DNA of 64,000 nucleotides from Sycon ciliatum (taxonomy: Eukaryota; Porifera; Calcarea; Leucosolenida; Sycettidae): the NCBI RefSeq assembly GCF_964019385.1, contig NC_088645.1, forward strand, positions 30,934,517-30,998,516, written 5' to 3'. The notes beneath the pieces were generated by a model. That model was not told where the DNA came from. It searched no databases and worked only from the letters and a program-made list of their open reading frames with translations. This document shows, in pieces, positions 55,837 to 64,000 of the stretch. How positions within the stretch are numbered: the first letter of the stretch is position 1; each line of letters begins with the position of its first letter. Made by a program: the position numbers and the translations under genes.

Positions 55837-55941
55837 ACATCGATGAATGCATAACTGGAGATCATAACTGCTCTGAGAAATGTACTAACGCTCAACCTGG
55901 ATATGTATGCAATTGCTTCAATGGAACGGCGGGATGCTTTG
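55837..55941 (+). CDS. Receptor-like gene, calcium-binding EGF exon 1
   Basis: The acceptor TTGCACAG ends at 55836 and the donor is GTGAGA at 55942; 105 bp, phase 1-1. The translation begins DIDEC, the calcium-binding EGF signature, and has six cysteines ending GTAGCFG. It forms a pair with CCP exon 2. Confidence 0.9.
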
Positions 55942-56935
55942 GTGAGATTTCATTTTCCTAGTTACTATTAAGGGGGAAGACTCCCCATCAATTTCATAAT
56001 TATGGCATTCAATTGACCGTAACTTGTTGACGACTTTGTTGCTTTGGCGTTCTTGACTGGATTTCTGGGACCAAGGATTTGACAAAGCTGCGTAGCTTTG
56101 CTCTATTTTTGCTGTTCGTTTCCGTGGCCTTGGGCAACTGGGTCCGGACAGGGCAATCGGCTCACAATCTACAGGGTTTGGAGTGCCTCGTTCGATTTCC
56201 CAAATCCTTTTGGCCGCTCAGCCGTTTTGTTGCTTTGTCTTCTTTCGCTGCTCGCGTCATCATCATTTTATCAGTCGATTCAAGTAGGGAGCAGTAGATT
56301 TCGATAAGCATCCTTTCGGATTCTGGGCTGAATGTCCGGGTGGCCATTGTTCAGAAAGTCGGACCTTTGCTGCTGTTCAGGAAACGCTCAGTGAGAAGAC
56401 GCGATCGCGAACACAAGCCAAACGAGTACAGGAAACACCAAATCGAAAACGAAAACGCACAGCCAGGGGGTCAGGATGTCGCGGGCAGACCGTCGGGTCT
56501 ACGGATTCAGATTTCCCGCCATTTGATGATCGCCTTGTTGATCCGCCCGCGAGCCCGAACACACGTGACTTTGTCCCGTCGTGGGAAAGGCCTATTAGGA
56601 AGTTGTTTTATGGCAGCAACAGTGACAATGGTTGGCGACTTTTGGGTGATGTGTAAATATGTCTGTCATTACCATAATTTGTGCAAGAATTTGTGCACTG
56701 TGTGTGTGTGTGTGTATGTATGTGTGTGAGTGTTGCTAGAAGTGCGTATTTTTCTGCTTTGTACTCACGCTAGTAATCCTGCACTATCACTGCACTATAT
56801 TTTCACTTCATACGTATCACACAGAATTATCATCTCGCTTCCTGTGGTATTGCAACATTTTACGCTATACCATCACACTTTGGCCACTAGTACTTGTCAC
56901 ATATATATAAACCCCTGTTTTGTCTACAGTAAACT

Positions 56936-57048
56936 TATTCCTGATGATGGGCCTTGCCCGAAAATTTGAGCTAATGTATATCAATTGCAGTGTAGCCTAG
57001 AGACCGTTAGAGAGAGTGTGTACAAGGTGTGTGTACAGGATGTATGGA
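56936..57048. repeat. Single arm and loop of the 11.25-kb foldback repeat
   Basis: Matches the loop and right arm of 11354-11466 with one base change seen (GAGCTA for GATCTA). It lies in the intron just before CCP exon 3, 72 bp from the acceptor. Confidence 0.95.
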
Positions 57049-57120
57049 TATTCTGTGCTTGTTCAACACCACTCTTTGCTTGCCCTCCATATCAACTTTC
57101 CTGTTTTCTTACCCAACCAG

Positions 57121-57288
57121 TGACACATTGTGCAGCTGTGAACCAGTCAACAGTGGGCTATATAGAGAGGCGTGCCATTGGTCAAACTGCCACTGTGGAG
57201 TGTCGCCGTGGATACGACAGCTTACTGGGGCCAACAGCAGTTACATGCATGGCCAGTGGAAAGTGGACTGAGCTGCCTACATGCCACG
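57121..57288 (+). CDS. Receptor-like gene, CCP/Sushi exon 3
   Basis: The acceptor CAACCAG ends at 57120 and the donor is GTGAGC at 57289; 168 bp, phase 1-1. Cysteines are in THCAAV, VECRRG, VTCMASGKW and LPTCHG. It is clearly paralogous to CCP exon 2, with conserved VTHCA and VNxST at the start and IG near the middle. Confidence 0.9.
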
Positions 57289-58095
57289 GTGAGCATTCTC
57301 AAAAACATTGGTCGTACTGTACTTCATCGGAAGAGTTATTTAACACTGACTCGCCAGTATCCCGGGCAACCTTTGTCTTGTTGTCCAGTGTCACTTCAGT
57401 TGCCCTCTTCCCCTGATTATTAGTAGGGCTGTGGTTGCTAGTAAAAAAATAATAATAAAAAACTGTATAGTGGAAATCACCCCGGCTTCCACGGAAAAAT
57501 AGCAAATCATCTCTTCCTAAACACCCAATTATGATCAGGTAACGTTTTTCTGTTGAACTCTCGAGGAGGCGGACTATCATTACATTTTCCAAAGATATGT
57601 ACAGAAAATGGGTGTTGAAGTGCCGTGGGTTATATAGTCGCGGGTCTGACTTTTCTGCGTGAACTCAGTTCCCAAGTTTGTACGAAGATCAGCCATGCAA
57701 TGATCTGTCTGCTTTTGAATATGACTCTTTGTTGGTGGTTTTTATTATTTATTACGTGTTGGACCCATCCTGATAAAAAAAGGCGAGGTAGGGGAAGTAG
57801 CCACCGGTAGGCACAATTTGGTATGAGCGCAAGGTGTTGTTCTTTGCTTTAAGTTTTAGGAGGTCCTTGGTGTTTTTCCTGCGCCCGTGCTGAGGATTGC
57901 GTTCAACAACAGACAGCAATAATAGCATTCGAAAGGAACGATTTGATTTTCCTGATTTGCTTGCATGCCCAACTTTCTGTTACCTCATTGCTTGTTGAAT
58001 GGGAAATGATAACGTGCCTATCTGTTCGTCTACTTCAGTTGGTACCTATCCACCAACCGACGTTACTAGTGCGAGTCTGGTTATATTTCTTGCAG

Positions 58096-58200
58096 ATATT
58101 GATGAATGCTCCATGGAAGAGAAGCCGTGTGCCCTTTATTGCACAAACCTCACACCCGGCTTTATGTGCACGTGTGTAAACGGGACTGTCGGGTGCTTCG
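58096..58200 (+). CDS. Receptor-like gene, calcium-binding EGF exon 2
   Basis: The acceptor TTCTTGCAG ends at 58095 and the donor is GTAAGC at 58201; 105 bp, phase 1-1. It begins DIDEC, has six cysteines and ends GTVGCFG, almost the same ending as EGF exon 1. The donor shows that the gene continues, but I find no further exon in the window. Confidence 0.9.
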
Positions 58201-58356
58201 GTAAGCGAACAGAATCTCCAAAAGATTCTTCAATCTGGTAACCAAATCTGGGAACATCTTATTAAAGAAATGGAAAGGAAAGATGGAAAGTGCCCCAAAT
58301 AGGTTTTAAAGGAATTGCAACGCGCAAATCAGGTTTATTTTAAAAATATTATACCC

Positions 58357-58494
58357 CACCCTGACACCCTGGCACCCTGACACCCTGACACCCTGGCACC
58401 CCGGCACCCTGACACCCTGGCACCCTGGCACCCTGGCACCCTGGCACCCTGACACCCTGACACCCTGGCACCCTGACACCCTGACACCCTGGCT
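58357..58494. repeat. 10-bp minisatellite
   Basis: About 14 units of CACCCTGRCA, one strand C-rich and the other G-rich. Reading frames through it (repeated Gly-Cys-Gln-Gly-Val) are artefacts. Confidence 0.95.
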
Positions 58495-58499
58495 TTTTA

Positions 58500-59540
58500 G
58501 TTCCAACCAAGCAAGCACAGGGGAGAAGGTTGACTGAAGGGGTACATGACTGAGGTACGAGAGGTATCTAGTTCGAGTCCCGCCAGGGAACGTGTTTTCC
58601 AGCCCGATACTGCTACCCACAATCAATTATGAACCTATTCAAAGGATACAAGGATATGGCTAACGAGTAACGACGCATTCAGATGGCCTTGTGAGCGTGA
58701 ACGAGTTTGGCAAGAAACCCGCTGGCAAATTGTGGCAATACCCTAGTGACATTCGCACGTGCATTCCAGCGACTCCGTGAGAAAGTCAAACGCCATCGGG
58801 ACAGTGGATCTCTATAAACTTCTCTATTATCGGAATGGTTCGGGACGGGATTCTTCTCCGGCAGCGCGTCACGTGGTCTGTGGCTGTGGAAACAAGTGAC
58901 AAGAACGCGGATCACTGCCGGGCTATCTAGAATGTCGTTGGCAAATCTGTGTCCACTATTGCCCACCCTGGTACCCTCCTACGTTATATCTGATGGTTAC
59001 CTCCTGGCTGAAACTGACGTGGAAACAATCGTAGTGCGTGGTTTAGGCAGTAGGTGCACTGTTAGTAGGCATACGTTTGTTTTGATTTCCACTATAAATA
59101 AAGTATACAACTACAGACCTGGTCTGTCTGTGTGTTATAGGTTAAACATTTGGTGGAAAGATTACAGGGCTATAGTGGTGCTTCGACCTTCGAAGTTCTC
59201 AAGATTTCTCCTTCTTGTAAATCTCTCTAAAGTTACCGAAATCCAGACAGCACATGTTTTCCTTCAAGTCTTAGAAATTATGCTCCAACTTAACTAACGC
59301 AAGTGAACACGCTAAAACGTTCGTGCGTCGCTGGAAAAGAAGCTACAGGTGCTCCCTGGTTATAATGAATTCGGTTAGTACGTAAGCACCGTTAGTAAAT
59401 ATCTTTTGCGTCAACAGAAGAGCTATTTTGGAGATTTTCAGTTATCTTATAAGGAGTTGAAGTGTCGATAAGGGTACTCATAAAGACTCGAATTAGTGCC
59501 TATCTCGCATTTAGCTGCAAGTTCTTTTACAAGATTAGTA
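58500..59540. other. Stretch without recognised genes
   Basis: The frame 58896-59297 (plus, 133 codons) has no recognised motif and no convincing splice-bounded module continuing the receptor gene. A box-B-like word GTTCGAGTCCC lies at 58571-58581. Confidence 0.4.
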
Positions 59541-59543
59541 TAA

Positions 59544-59713
59544 TGTTATCGCATGGTTGCGATGATTTTACTTCAAATATAGACTTCGGGCTAACCTCTC
59601 GGGGCAATAGTATTCCATACGGCCCGCAGTAACCATGTGATAACAAATTTATCGCATGGCCCACAGAGCAGACCATTGGGCGGCTGTTGAAACTAGCCCA
59701 AATGCCAACACAG
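59544..59713. repeat. Second copy of the 37.1-kb palindromic repeat family
   Basis: The ends GTTATCGCATGGTTGCG and GTGATAAC bracket a longer centre than at 37104. The following 68 bp match 37173-37240 with few changes. Confidence 0.8.
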
Positions 59714-59824
59714 TTGACCAAAATGCATATTGCTGTGGTATTATTATCAAAACGCTGTGATTTCTTACTTCTATAGTCTAAAATTAAAACTGTTCAACGC
59801 CTTTGTGAATACTAGTATGGATAA

Positions 59825-60046
59825 TTATGGATTAGCAGTACTAACGTTAGTACTAGTAGTAGTGTTCGGAGAACTCTGACTTGGAGGAGACCGATCTGCC
59901 AGGGAACTCTGCAACAATCTGTGCATTTGTTTCTCCCTCTGCTCCGAAGCTAGCATTTGCTGCTTCATGAGCTCGAGCAACTGCTCCATGGGGCTACTAC
60001 CTGAGTTGGCGGATCGTGCATCCAAATTACCTTCTCCGTCAGACAT
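59825..60046 (-). pseudogene. Gag-like retroelement start, minus copy
   Basis: The frame starts MSDGEGNL and continues with a helical, Gln/Met-rich segment (EQLLELMKQQMLASEQREK) before a Ser/Thr-rich tail and a stop, 74 codons. Such coiled starts occur in gag proteins of LTR retroelements, but no nucleocapsid, protease or polymerase follows. The same first eight residues begin a frame on the plus strand at 60228, in inverted orientation. Confidence 0.4.
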
Positions 60047-60247
60047 GACGACCAAACAAAACTGTTACTGTAAACAACGCTGAAAAAATGCAAACGAACG
60101 GGCTAGACAAATGTCGGAAATAGTTAATAATAATTTTAATTATTATTAACTATTTCCGACATTTGTCTAGCCCGTTCGTTTGCATTTTTTCAGCGTTGTT
60201 TACAGTAACAGTTTTGTTTGGTCATCATGTCTGACGGAGAAGGTAAT
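60027..60247. repeat. Inverted repeat joining two gag-like starts head to head
   Basis: About 105 bp on each side of a centre near 60136 are reverse complements, including 'gcaaacgaacgggctagac' and the initial codons of both frames. It may be two retroelement 5' ends fused by a rearrangement. Confidence 0.8.
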
Positions 60248-60317
60248 TTAAAACATCCCACTGCACACACAGACATTCAATACCAGGTTTGGTCTAGATC
60301 GGGACTCACAGTGGGTG

Positions 60318-60830
60318 AAATGATTAGGCTTACACCGCGCTTCAACATGGTAGGACAAATGGGGAAGGGGCAGCTAAAGAGGTTAGGCTTACACCGCACT
60401 TCCACATGGTAGGACAAATGTGGAAGGGGCAGCTAAGAGGTTAGGCTTACACCGCGCTTCAACATGGTAGGACAAATGTGGAAGGGGCAGCTAAAGAGGT
60501 TAGGCTTACACCGCACTTCCACATGGTAGGACAAATGTGGAAGGGGCAGCTAAGAGGTTAGGCTTACATCGCGCTTCAACATGGAAGGACAAATGTGGAA
60601 GGGGCAGCTAAAGAGGTTAGGCTTACACCGCACTTCCACATGGTCAATGTGGAAGGGGCAGCTAAGAGATTAGGCTTACACCGCACTTCCACATGGTAGG
60701 GCAAATGTGGGAGGAGCAGCTAAAGAGGTTTGGCTTACACCGTGCTTCCACAGGGTAGGACAAATGTGGATAAGCTGCTAACACGGGTACGCTTACACCC
60801 TGACAACCGCATGGTAGGACGAATGCGGTG
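60318..60830. repeat. Tandem repeat of about 58 bp, eight to nine units
   Basis: Units contain 'ggttaggcttacaccgc' and 'aaatgtggaaggggcagct'. Alternate units differ in the same positions (GCGCTTCAAC against GCACTTCCAC), so the higher-order unit is a dimer. The last units are degraded. Not a CRISPR array, since units are contiguous without unique spacers. Confidence 0.9.
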
Positions 60831-61325
60831 GGGCTGGTAACCTGGAGTAAGAGTGCTTTGCAGGCCACTTAACAAATACCTCCATGTTGTGAGTCCCTAT
60901 TTATTTGTAACATTGATACGAGTTGCTTTTGCGGTGAGTCTGGCACCATAGAAAGCGTTAAAGTTGGGCGGGTTTGGGATGGGGAAAATTCTGGCAGAGA
61001 GCTAGTTTGTGAGGAAACAGCGAGCCAGAGAAGCAAGCAAGCGTGAAACAACAAATGCTTCAAAGTAGAATCTTCAAGCACAGGCAGTTTAGTTTAGGCC
61101 AGCTGACTTATACATACTGTATAAGCTGACGTCCGTGAAGGTGCGCAGCTCCCGGTTGTGTTTGCAAGTACCTGGTCGCATGCACAAACAGTGACAAGGC
61201 CAGCGTATCAGCTGTGGTATGGGTAACGTAAGGAACAAGTGCAACGTGGACCCTATGCGAGAGAGCCAGCTGAGAGGGTGTTACGTGACTGTTAAAGAGA
61301 AAGACCAAGGAGCTACAAGTTACGC

Positions 61326-61374
<49 letters not shown>

Positions 61375-61379
61375 TTAAT
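61326..61379. repeat. (TAA)n microsatellite at the 5' junction of the retrotransposon
   Basis: About 16 trinucleotide units run directly into the truncated reverse transcriptase frame. A shorter TAA/AAT run is at the 3' junction (63871-63893). Confidence 0.95.
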
Positions 61380-61396
61380 ACTTACTCGCTGCTGCC

Positions 61397-63412
61397 ATGT
61401 GGCGCCATTTATCTTCAGAGGATATCTTTGCAGATGAGCAAGTTGGCTGTACTCCAGGGCGTGGTGGATGCCTTGACCAACTAATGATCGACAAGATGGT
61501 TCTAGAGGATGCAGCATCCCGTTGTCGGAATCTTTCGACGTGCTGGGTGGACTTCCGCAAAGCCTTCGATAGCCTGTCTCACCAGTGGATCCGGAGATGC
61601 CTGTTGATCTACCGCTTTGCAGACAATCTTGTCTCATGCATCTCAAGCATGATGGATCATTGGAGAACGCAAATGGTACTGCCTGGTCAAACACCCCGTG
61701 CATTCAGTCGCCCAATATCTATCCACCGTGGCATTTTCCAGGGCGATTCCCTTTCTCCACTGCTATTTTGCCTGTCTCTAAATCCGATCAGTGGCGAGTT
61801 GACCAGGACGGGTCTTGGCTACCGCTGTGGCCCACCGGCCCAGGTGTGCCCTGTATCGCACCTGTGGTACATGGACGACATGAAGCTCTTCGCCCGAAAC
61901 GACAATAATCTGCTCTCCATGACCAATGTTGTGGAGTCAATGGGCGACTGCATTGGTATGCATTTCAACCCGTCAAAGTCTAGCTGGCTCACTTTGAAAC
62001 GGGGGAGAGCCCAGAGCGATCAGCAGTCTGCTCTCCAGACACTCCAGGGTCACGCTATTGCTAAGCTGCAGGCGGAGGAGTCCTACAGGTACCTTGGTGT
62101 CCCAGAATCAGCACATTTTCACGCCACCGAATTGAAGACCACAGCAAAGTCTGAGTTCGGCCGCCGCCTTCAATTGATATGCTCGTCTCAATTGAACGCC
62201 AGGAACTTGGTCAAAGCCATCAACACCTTTGCCATTCCAGTCATCCTCTACTCTCTGTGCATCGTCGAGTGGACAAAGGCAGAGATAGAGGAACTCGACC
62301 GACAGACCCGCCAAGCACTGTTTAAAGAACACGCCCGCCACCCCAAGGACTCTGCCGCCAGGGTCCACCTGCCTCGTGACATGGGTGGTCGAGGAATTCT
62401 ATCATTCCGGGACCTCCTGGATAGAACCCGTGTCCGGGTGGCGCGGTACCTACAAGCCCACCTAAACGTGCCACTGTTGGCTGCTGTTAAGCGCCATCAC
62501 GACAATGATGTGGCACCGTCAAAATCAGTTACACGTCAAGCCTCCAGACTTCTGGGTGAACTTGACCTACCCGACTTGGAGACTGCCACAAAAGTCATTG
62601 TCAAGAAGGCCGTTGCTCTCCGGTGCCTGGCCGTTATCCAAGGTAAGCCTCTCCATGGCCAGTTCTGGAGACGAGCTTCTGATGCTGGCTTGGACCTGAG
62701 CTTGAGTTTTCGCTGGCTGAAATCGCCAACGATCAGGCCTGCGACAGAGGGACTCTTGTTGGCTGTACAGGATCAGGCCATTGCGACCAGGCACTATCAG
62801 GTCACGGTCATTGGACGGGGAGACGTTGTGGACATTTGTCGAGTTTGCGGCACTCGCGGAGAAACAGTTGATCACATTGTGGCCTGTTGCCCAGCCCTAG
62901 CCAAAACACTGTATATCGAACGGCATGACACGCTCGCCAAGTTGGTGCATTGGGCACTATGCAAGCGGCATGGTCTGGGTAGGCCGGGAAGCAACCCGCT
63001 GAAGCATCATCTTGTGCCTGTCACCGAGAATCTTGACATGAAGCTCCTGTGGGAGTTCAATATCCCAACGGATACGCAAGTGCGCCACAACCGTCCGGAC
63101 CTGGTGTTGCGGTCCAGCACACAGGTGCTGCTGATGGATGTCAGTGTTCCATTGGACCAGAATGTTCCCACAAAAATCGCCGAAAAAATAACAAAGTACG
63201 CTCCCCTTTGCCGAGAGCTGCGGCGCATCTGGCATGTGGATTATGTCCGCGTTGTGCCCCTGGTTGTTGGGGCGCTTGGTGGACTGACTGGTGTGTCCCT
63301 GTCACACTTTGTGTTGGCATTGGCAGGCACTCTGCGCATTGAAAGGGCTCAGCAATGTGCTATCCTGGGCACGCTGAATATTGTCAAGTCCGTTCTTGGC
63401 ATTCGGCATTAG
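61397..63412 (+). CDS. Reverse transcriptase with C-terminal restriction-like endonuclease (partial)
   Basis: 671 codons remain and stay open to the stop. RT motifs: GCLDQLMID (about 24-32), VDFRKAFD with the first catalytic Asp52, RGIFQGDSLSPLLF (111-124), and YMDD with Asp160/Asp161. Then come the thumb region and a CCHC zinc motif (Cys481, Cys484, His493, Cys498). The endonuclease has RPDLVL (Pro567-Asp568) and LLMDVSV (Asp581), the PD...D core of the RLE fold. The enzyme would nick target DNA and prime reverse transcription there. The wording NLSTCWVDFRKAFDSLSH is close to R4/Dong-type elements I know. The first residues are an accident of truncation, so the ATG at 61397 is not a natural start. 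Confidence 0.92.
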   Translation: MWRHLSSEDIFADEQVGCTPGRGGCLDQLMIDKMVLEDAASRCRNLSTCWVDFRKAFDSLSHQWIRRCLLIYRFADNLVSCISSMMDHWRTQMVLPGQTPRAFSRPISIHRGIFQGDSLSPLLFCLSLNPISGELTRTGLGYRCGPPAQVCPVSHLWYMDDMKLFARNDNNLLSMTNVVESMGDCIGMHFNPSKSSWLTLKRGRAQSDQQSALQTLQGHAIAKLQAEESYRYLGVPESAHFHATELKTTAKSEFGRRLQLICSSQLNARNLVKAINTFAIPVILYSLCIVEWTKAEIEELDRQTRQALFKEHARHPKDSAARVHLPRDMGGRGILSFRDLLDRTRVRVARYLQAHLNVPLLAAVKRHHDNDVAPSKSVTRQASRLLGELDLPDLETATKVIVKKAVALRCLAVIQGKPLHGQFWRRASDAGLDLSLSFRWLKSPTIRPATEGLLLAVQDQAIATRHYQVTVIGRGDVVDICRVCGTRGETVDHIVACCPALAKTLYIERHDTLAKLVHWALCKRHGLGRPGSNPLKHHLVPVTENLDMKLLWEFNIPTDTQVRHNRPDLVLRSSTQVLLMDVSVPLDQNVPTKIAEKITKYAPLCRELRRIWHVDYVRVVPLVVGALGGLTGVSLSHFVLALAGTLRIERAQQCAILGTLNIVKSVLGIRH

Positions 63413-63595
63413 GCTCCTCATGTTACGGGTAGAGCTAGTCCGCATAAACCTCCAATACCGCATTTGCTTTGACATCCATGAATGTGCAGAATGACGGTCC
63501 TCACAACCTGATTTTTCTCTTGCCATTTGAGTATGTCCGGCATTCATCTCTTCCTTTATTTCTATTCCTGTACTGGTAGTCCATTTTTGTGATTA

Positions 63596-63670
63596 CTCTT
63601 TTTGTATTCGAATATGTCCTGTCCTCCTCCATCTTTTTGTATTCGAATATGTCCTGGCCTCCTCCATCGT
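63596..63670. repeat. Tandem duplication in the retrotransposon 3' region
   Basis: Two units of about 38 bp share 'tttttgtattcgaatatgtc' and 'cctcctccatc', with one difference. Confidence 0.85.
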
Positions 63671-64000
63671 TCTGCTTATTTCTGTCCGTCTCTCAGTTTC
63701 TGCGTCGGCTTTCAATATTTTCGCTTTGGTTTTTACAATCCTTTTTGCTTCGGTCTTCATTGCGTTGGCCATTTATCTATTTTTTTTCTCTCATTACCCT
63801 TGGTCTCTTTTGGCCCGGTGATGGGGTTCTTACCTCATGTCATGACAACGTGAGTGAAATAAAGCCAACTCCATAATAAAAATAATAATAATATTCGACG
63901 AACAGACAATAATTTTAATATGGCAATAAGTAGGACAAGCTGAAGTGACATTTGGATTACTTTATTAACAATGTAAGCGATGGAAATGATGCAAAAAAAA

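Larger units (their letters stand above)
61380..63872 (+). mobile_element. 5'-truncated RLE-type non-LTR retrotransposon
   Basis: The unit consists of the reverse transcriptase-endonuclease frame and about 460 bp of 3' untranslated sequence containing a 38-bp tandem duplication (about 63596-63670) and AATAAA at about 63859. TAA-type repeats lie on both sides. The lack of LTRs, the single frame and a C-terminal restriction-like endonuclease place it with R2/R4/Dong-type elements. The N-terminal DNA-binding part and the first RT motifs are missing, as usual for incomplete reverse transcription. Confidence 0.85.

Noticed and set aside
56940..56965. Hammerhead-like core CTGATGA...GAAA
   Set aside because: The words occur around a GGGC/GCCC stem, but the first stem II pair is mismatched and I find no convincing stems I and III or cleavage triplet. 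A covariance-model scan would decide.
58540..58592. tRNA-like sequence
   Set aside because: Only a box-B-like word (GTTCGAGTCCC) is good; box A and the stems are not convincing.
60318..60830. CRISPR-like periodic repeats
   Set aside because: Units are contiguous, diverged and without spacers, in animal DNA.

Overview
The window looks like nuclear DNA of an invertebrate animal, probably marine. Coding sequence is sparse. The one host gene I can model has short domain-sized exons with GT-AG phase-1 introns and encodes Ig, CCP/Sushi and calcium-binding EGF modules. Most of the remaining DNA is transposon-derived: a Polinton, TTA-flanked Harbinger-like elements, a TTAA-flanked foldback, very short hAT-like elements and an RLE-type non-LTR retrotransposon, together with GT/CG, AAT, poly-C and other simple repeats. 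I cannot name the species.

Region 1 (1-19.2 kb) is a pile-up of DNA transposons. Five Harbinger-like elements or MITEs abut one another from about 386 to 13904, separated only by TTA or decayed TTA trinucleotides. One of them is split by a 3.6-kb element with its own inverted ends. Further foldbacks lie at 11.25, 15.4 and 16.6 kb. Coding remnants (a zinc-finger fragment and a Cys/His-rich fragment) survive but no intact transposase was recognised.

Region 2 (19514-33351) is a complete-ended Polinton/Maverick of 13.8 kb, flanked by the 6-bp duplication TTCCAC, with 1.16-1.19 kb terminal inverted repeats starting AG and ending CT. It sits inside one arm of an older foldback, so the empty site can be read from the other arm. 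All its genes lie on the minus strand in tight array. In transcription order they are a TFIIB-like factor, a collagen-like fibre, a penton-like protein, a small membrane protein, the major capsid protein, a pX/pVI-like minor capsid precursor, an A32-type packaging ATPase, an unknown protein, and a single protein joining an adenovirus-type protease to a chromodomain integrase. The protein-primed DNA polymerase B is absent; a 1.1-kb non-coding gap with two later insertions lies mid-element. Two genes are broken (an in-frame TGA and a frameshift). The inverted repeats carry arrays of sites matching the nuclear-receptor DR1 and SRF CArG consensus sequences.

Region 3 (33.4-49.5 kb) shows no intact gene. 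It holds a zinc-finger fragment related to the one at 2.3 kb, foldbacks, dispersed repeat families, a Harbinger-like MITE and microsatellites. Three copies of a 27-33 bp hAT-like element occur in the window (15.8, 36.4 and 42.4 kb).

Region 4 (49.6-58.2 kb) is part of a host gene on the plus strand: Ig-Ig-CCP-CCP-EGF-CCP-EGF, all exons symmetric phase 1-1, with a 2.25-kb TTAA-flanked foldback in one intron. Neither the first nor the last exon was found.

Region 5 (58.3-64 kb) has minisatellites, a head-to-head pair of gag-like starts, and a 5'-truncated reverse transcriptase/restriction-like endonuclease retrotransposon bounded on both sides by TAA repeats.
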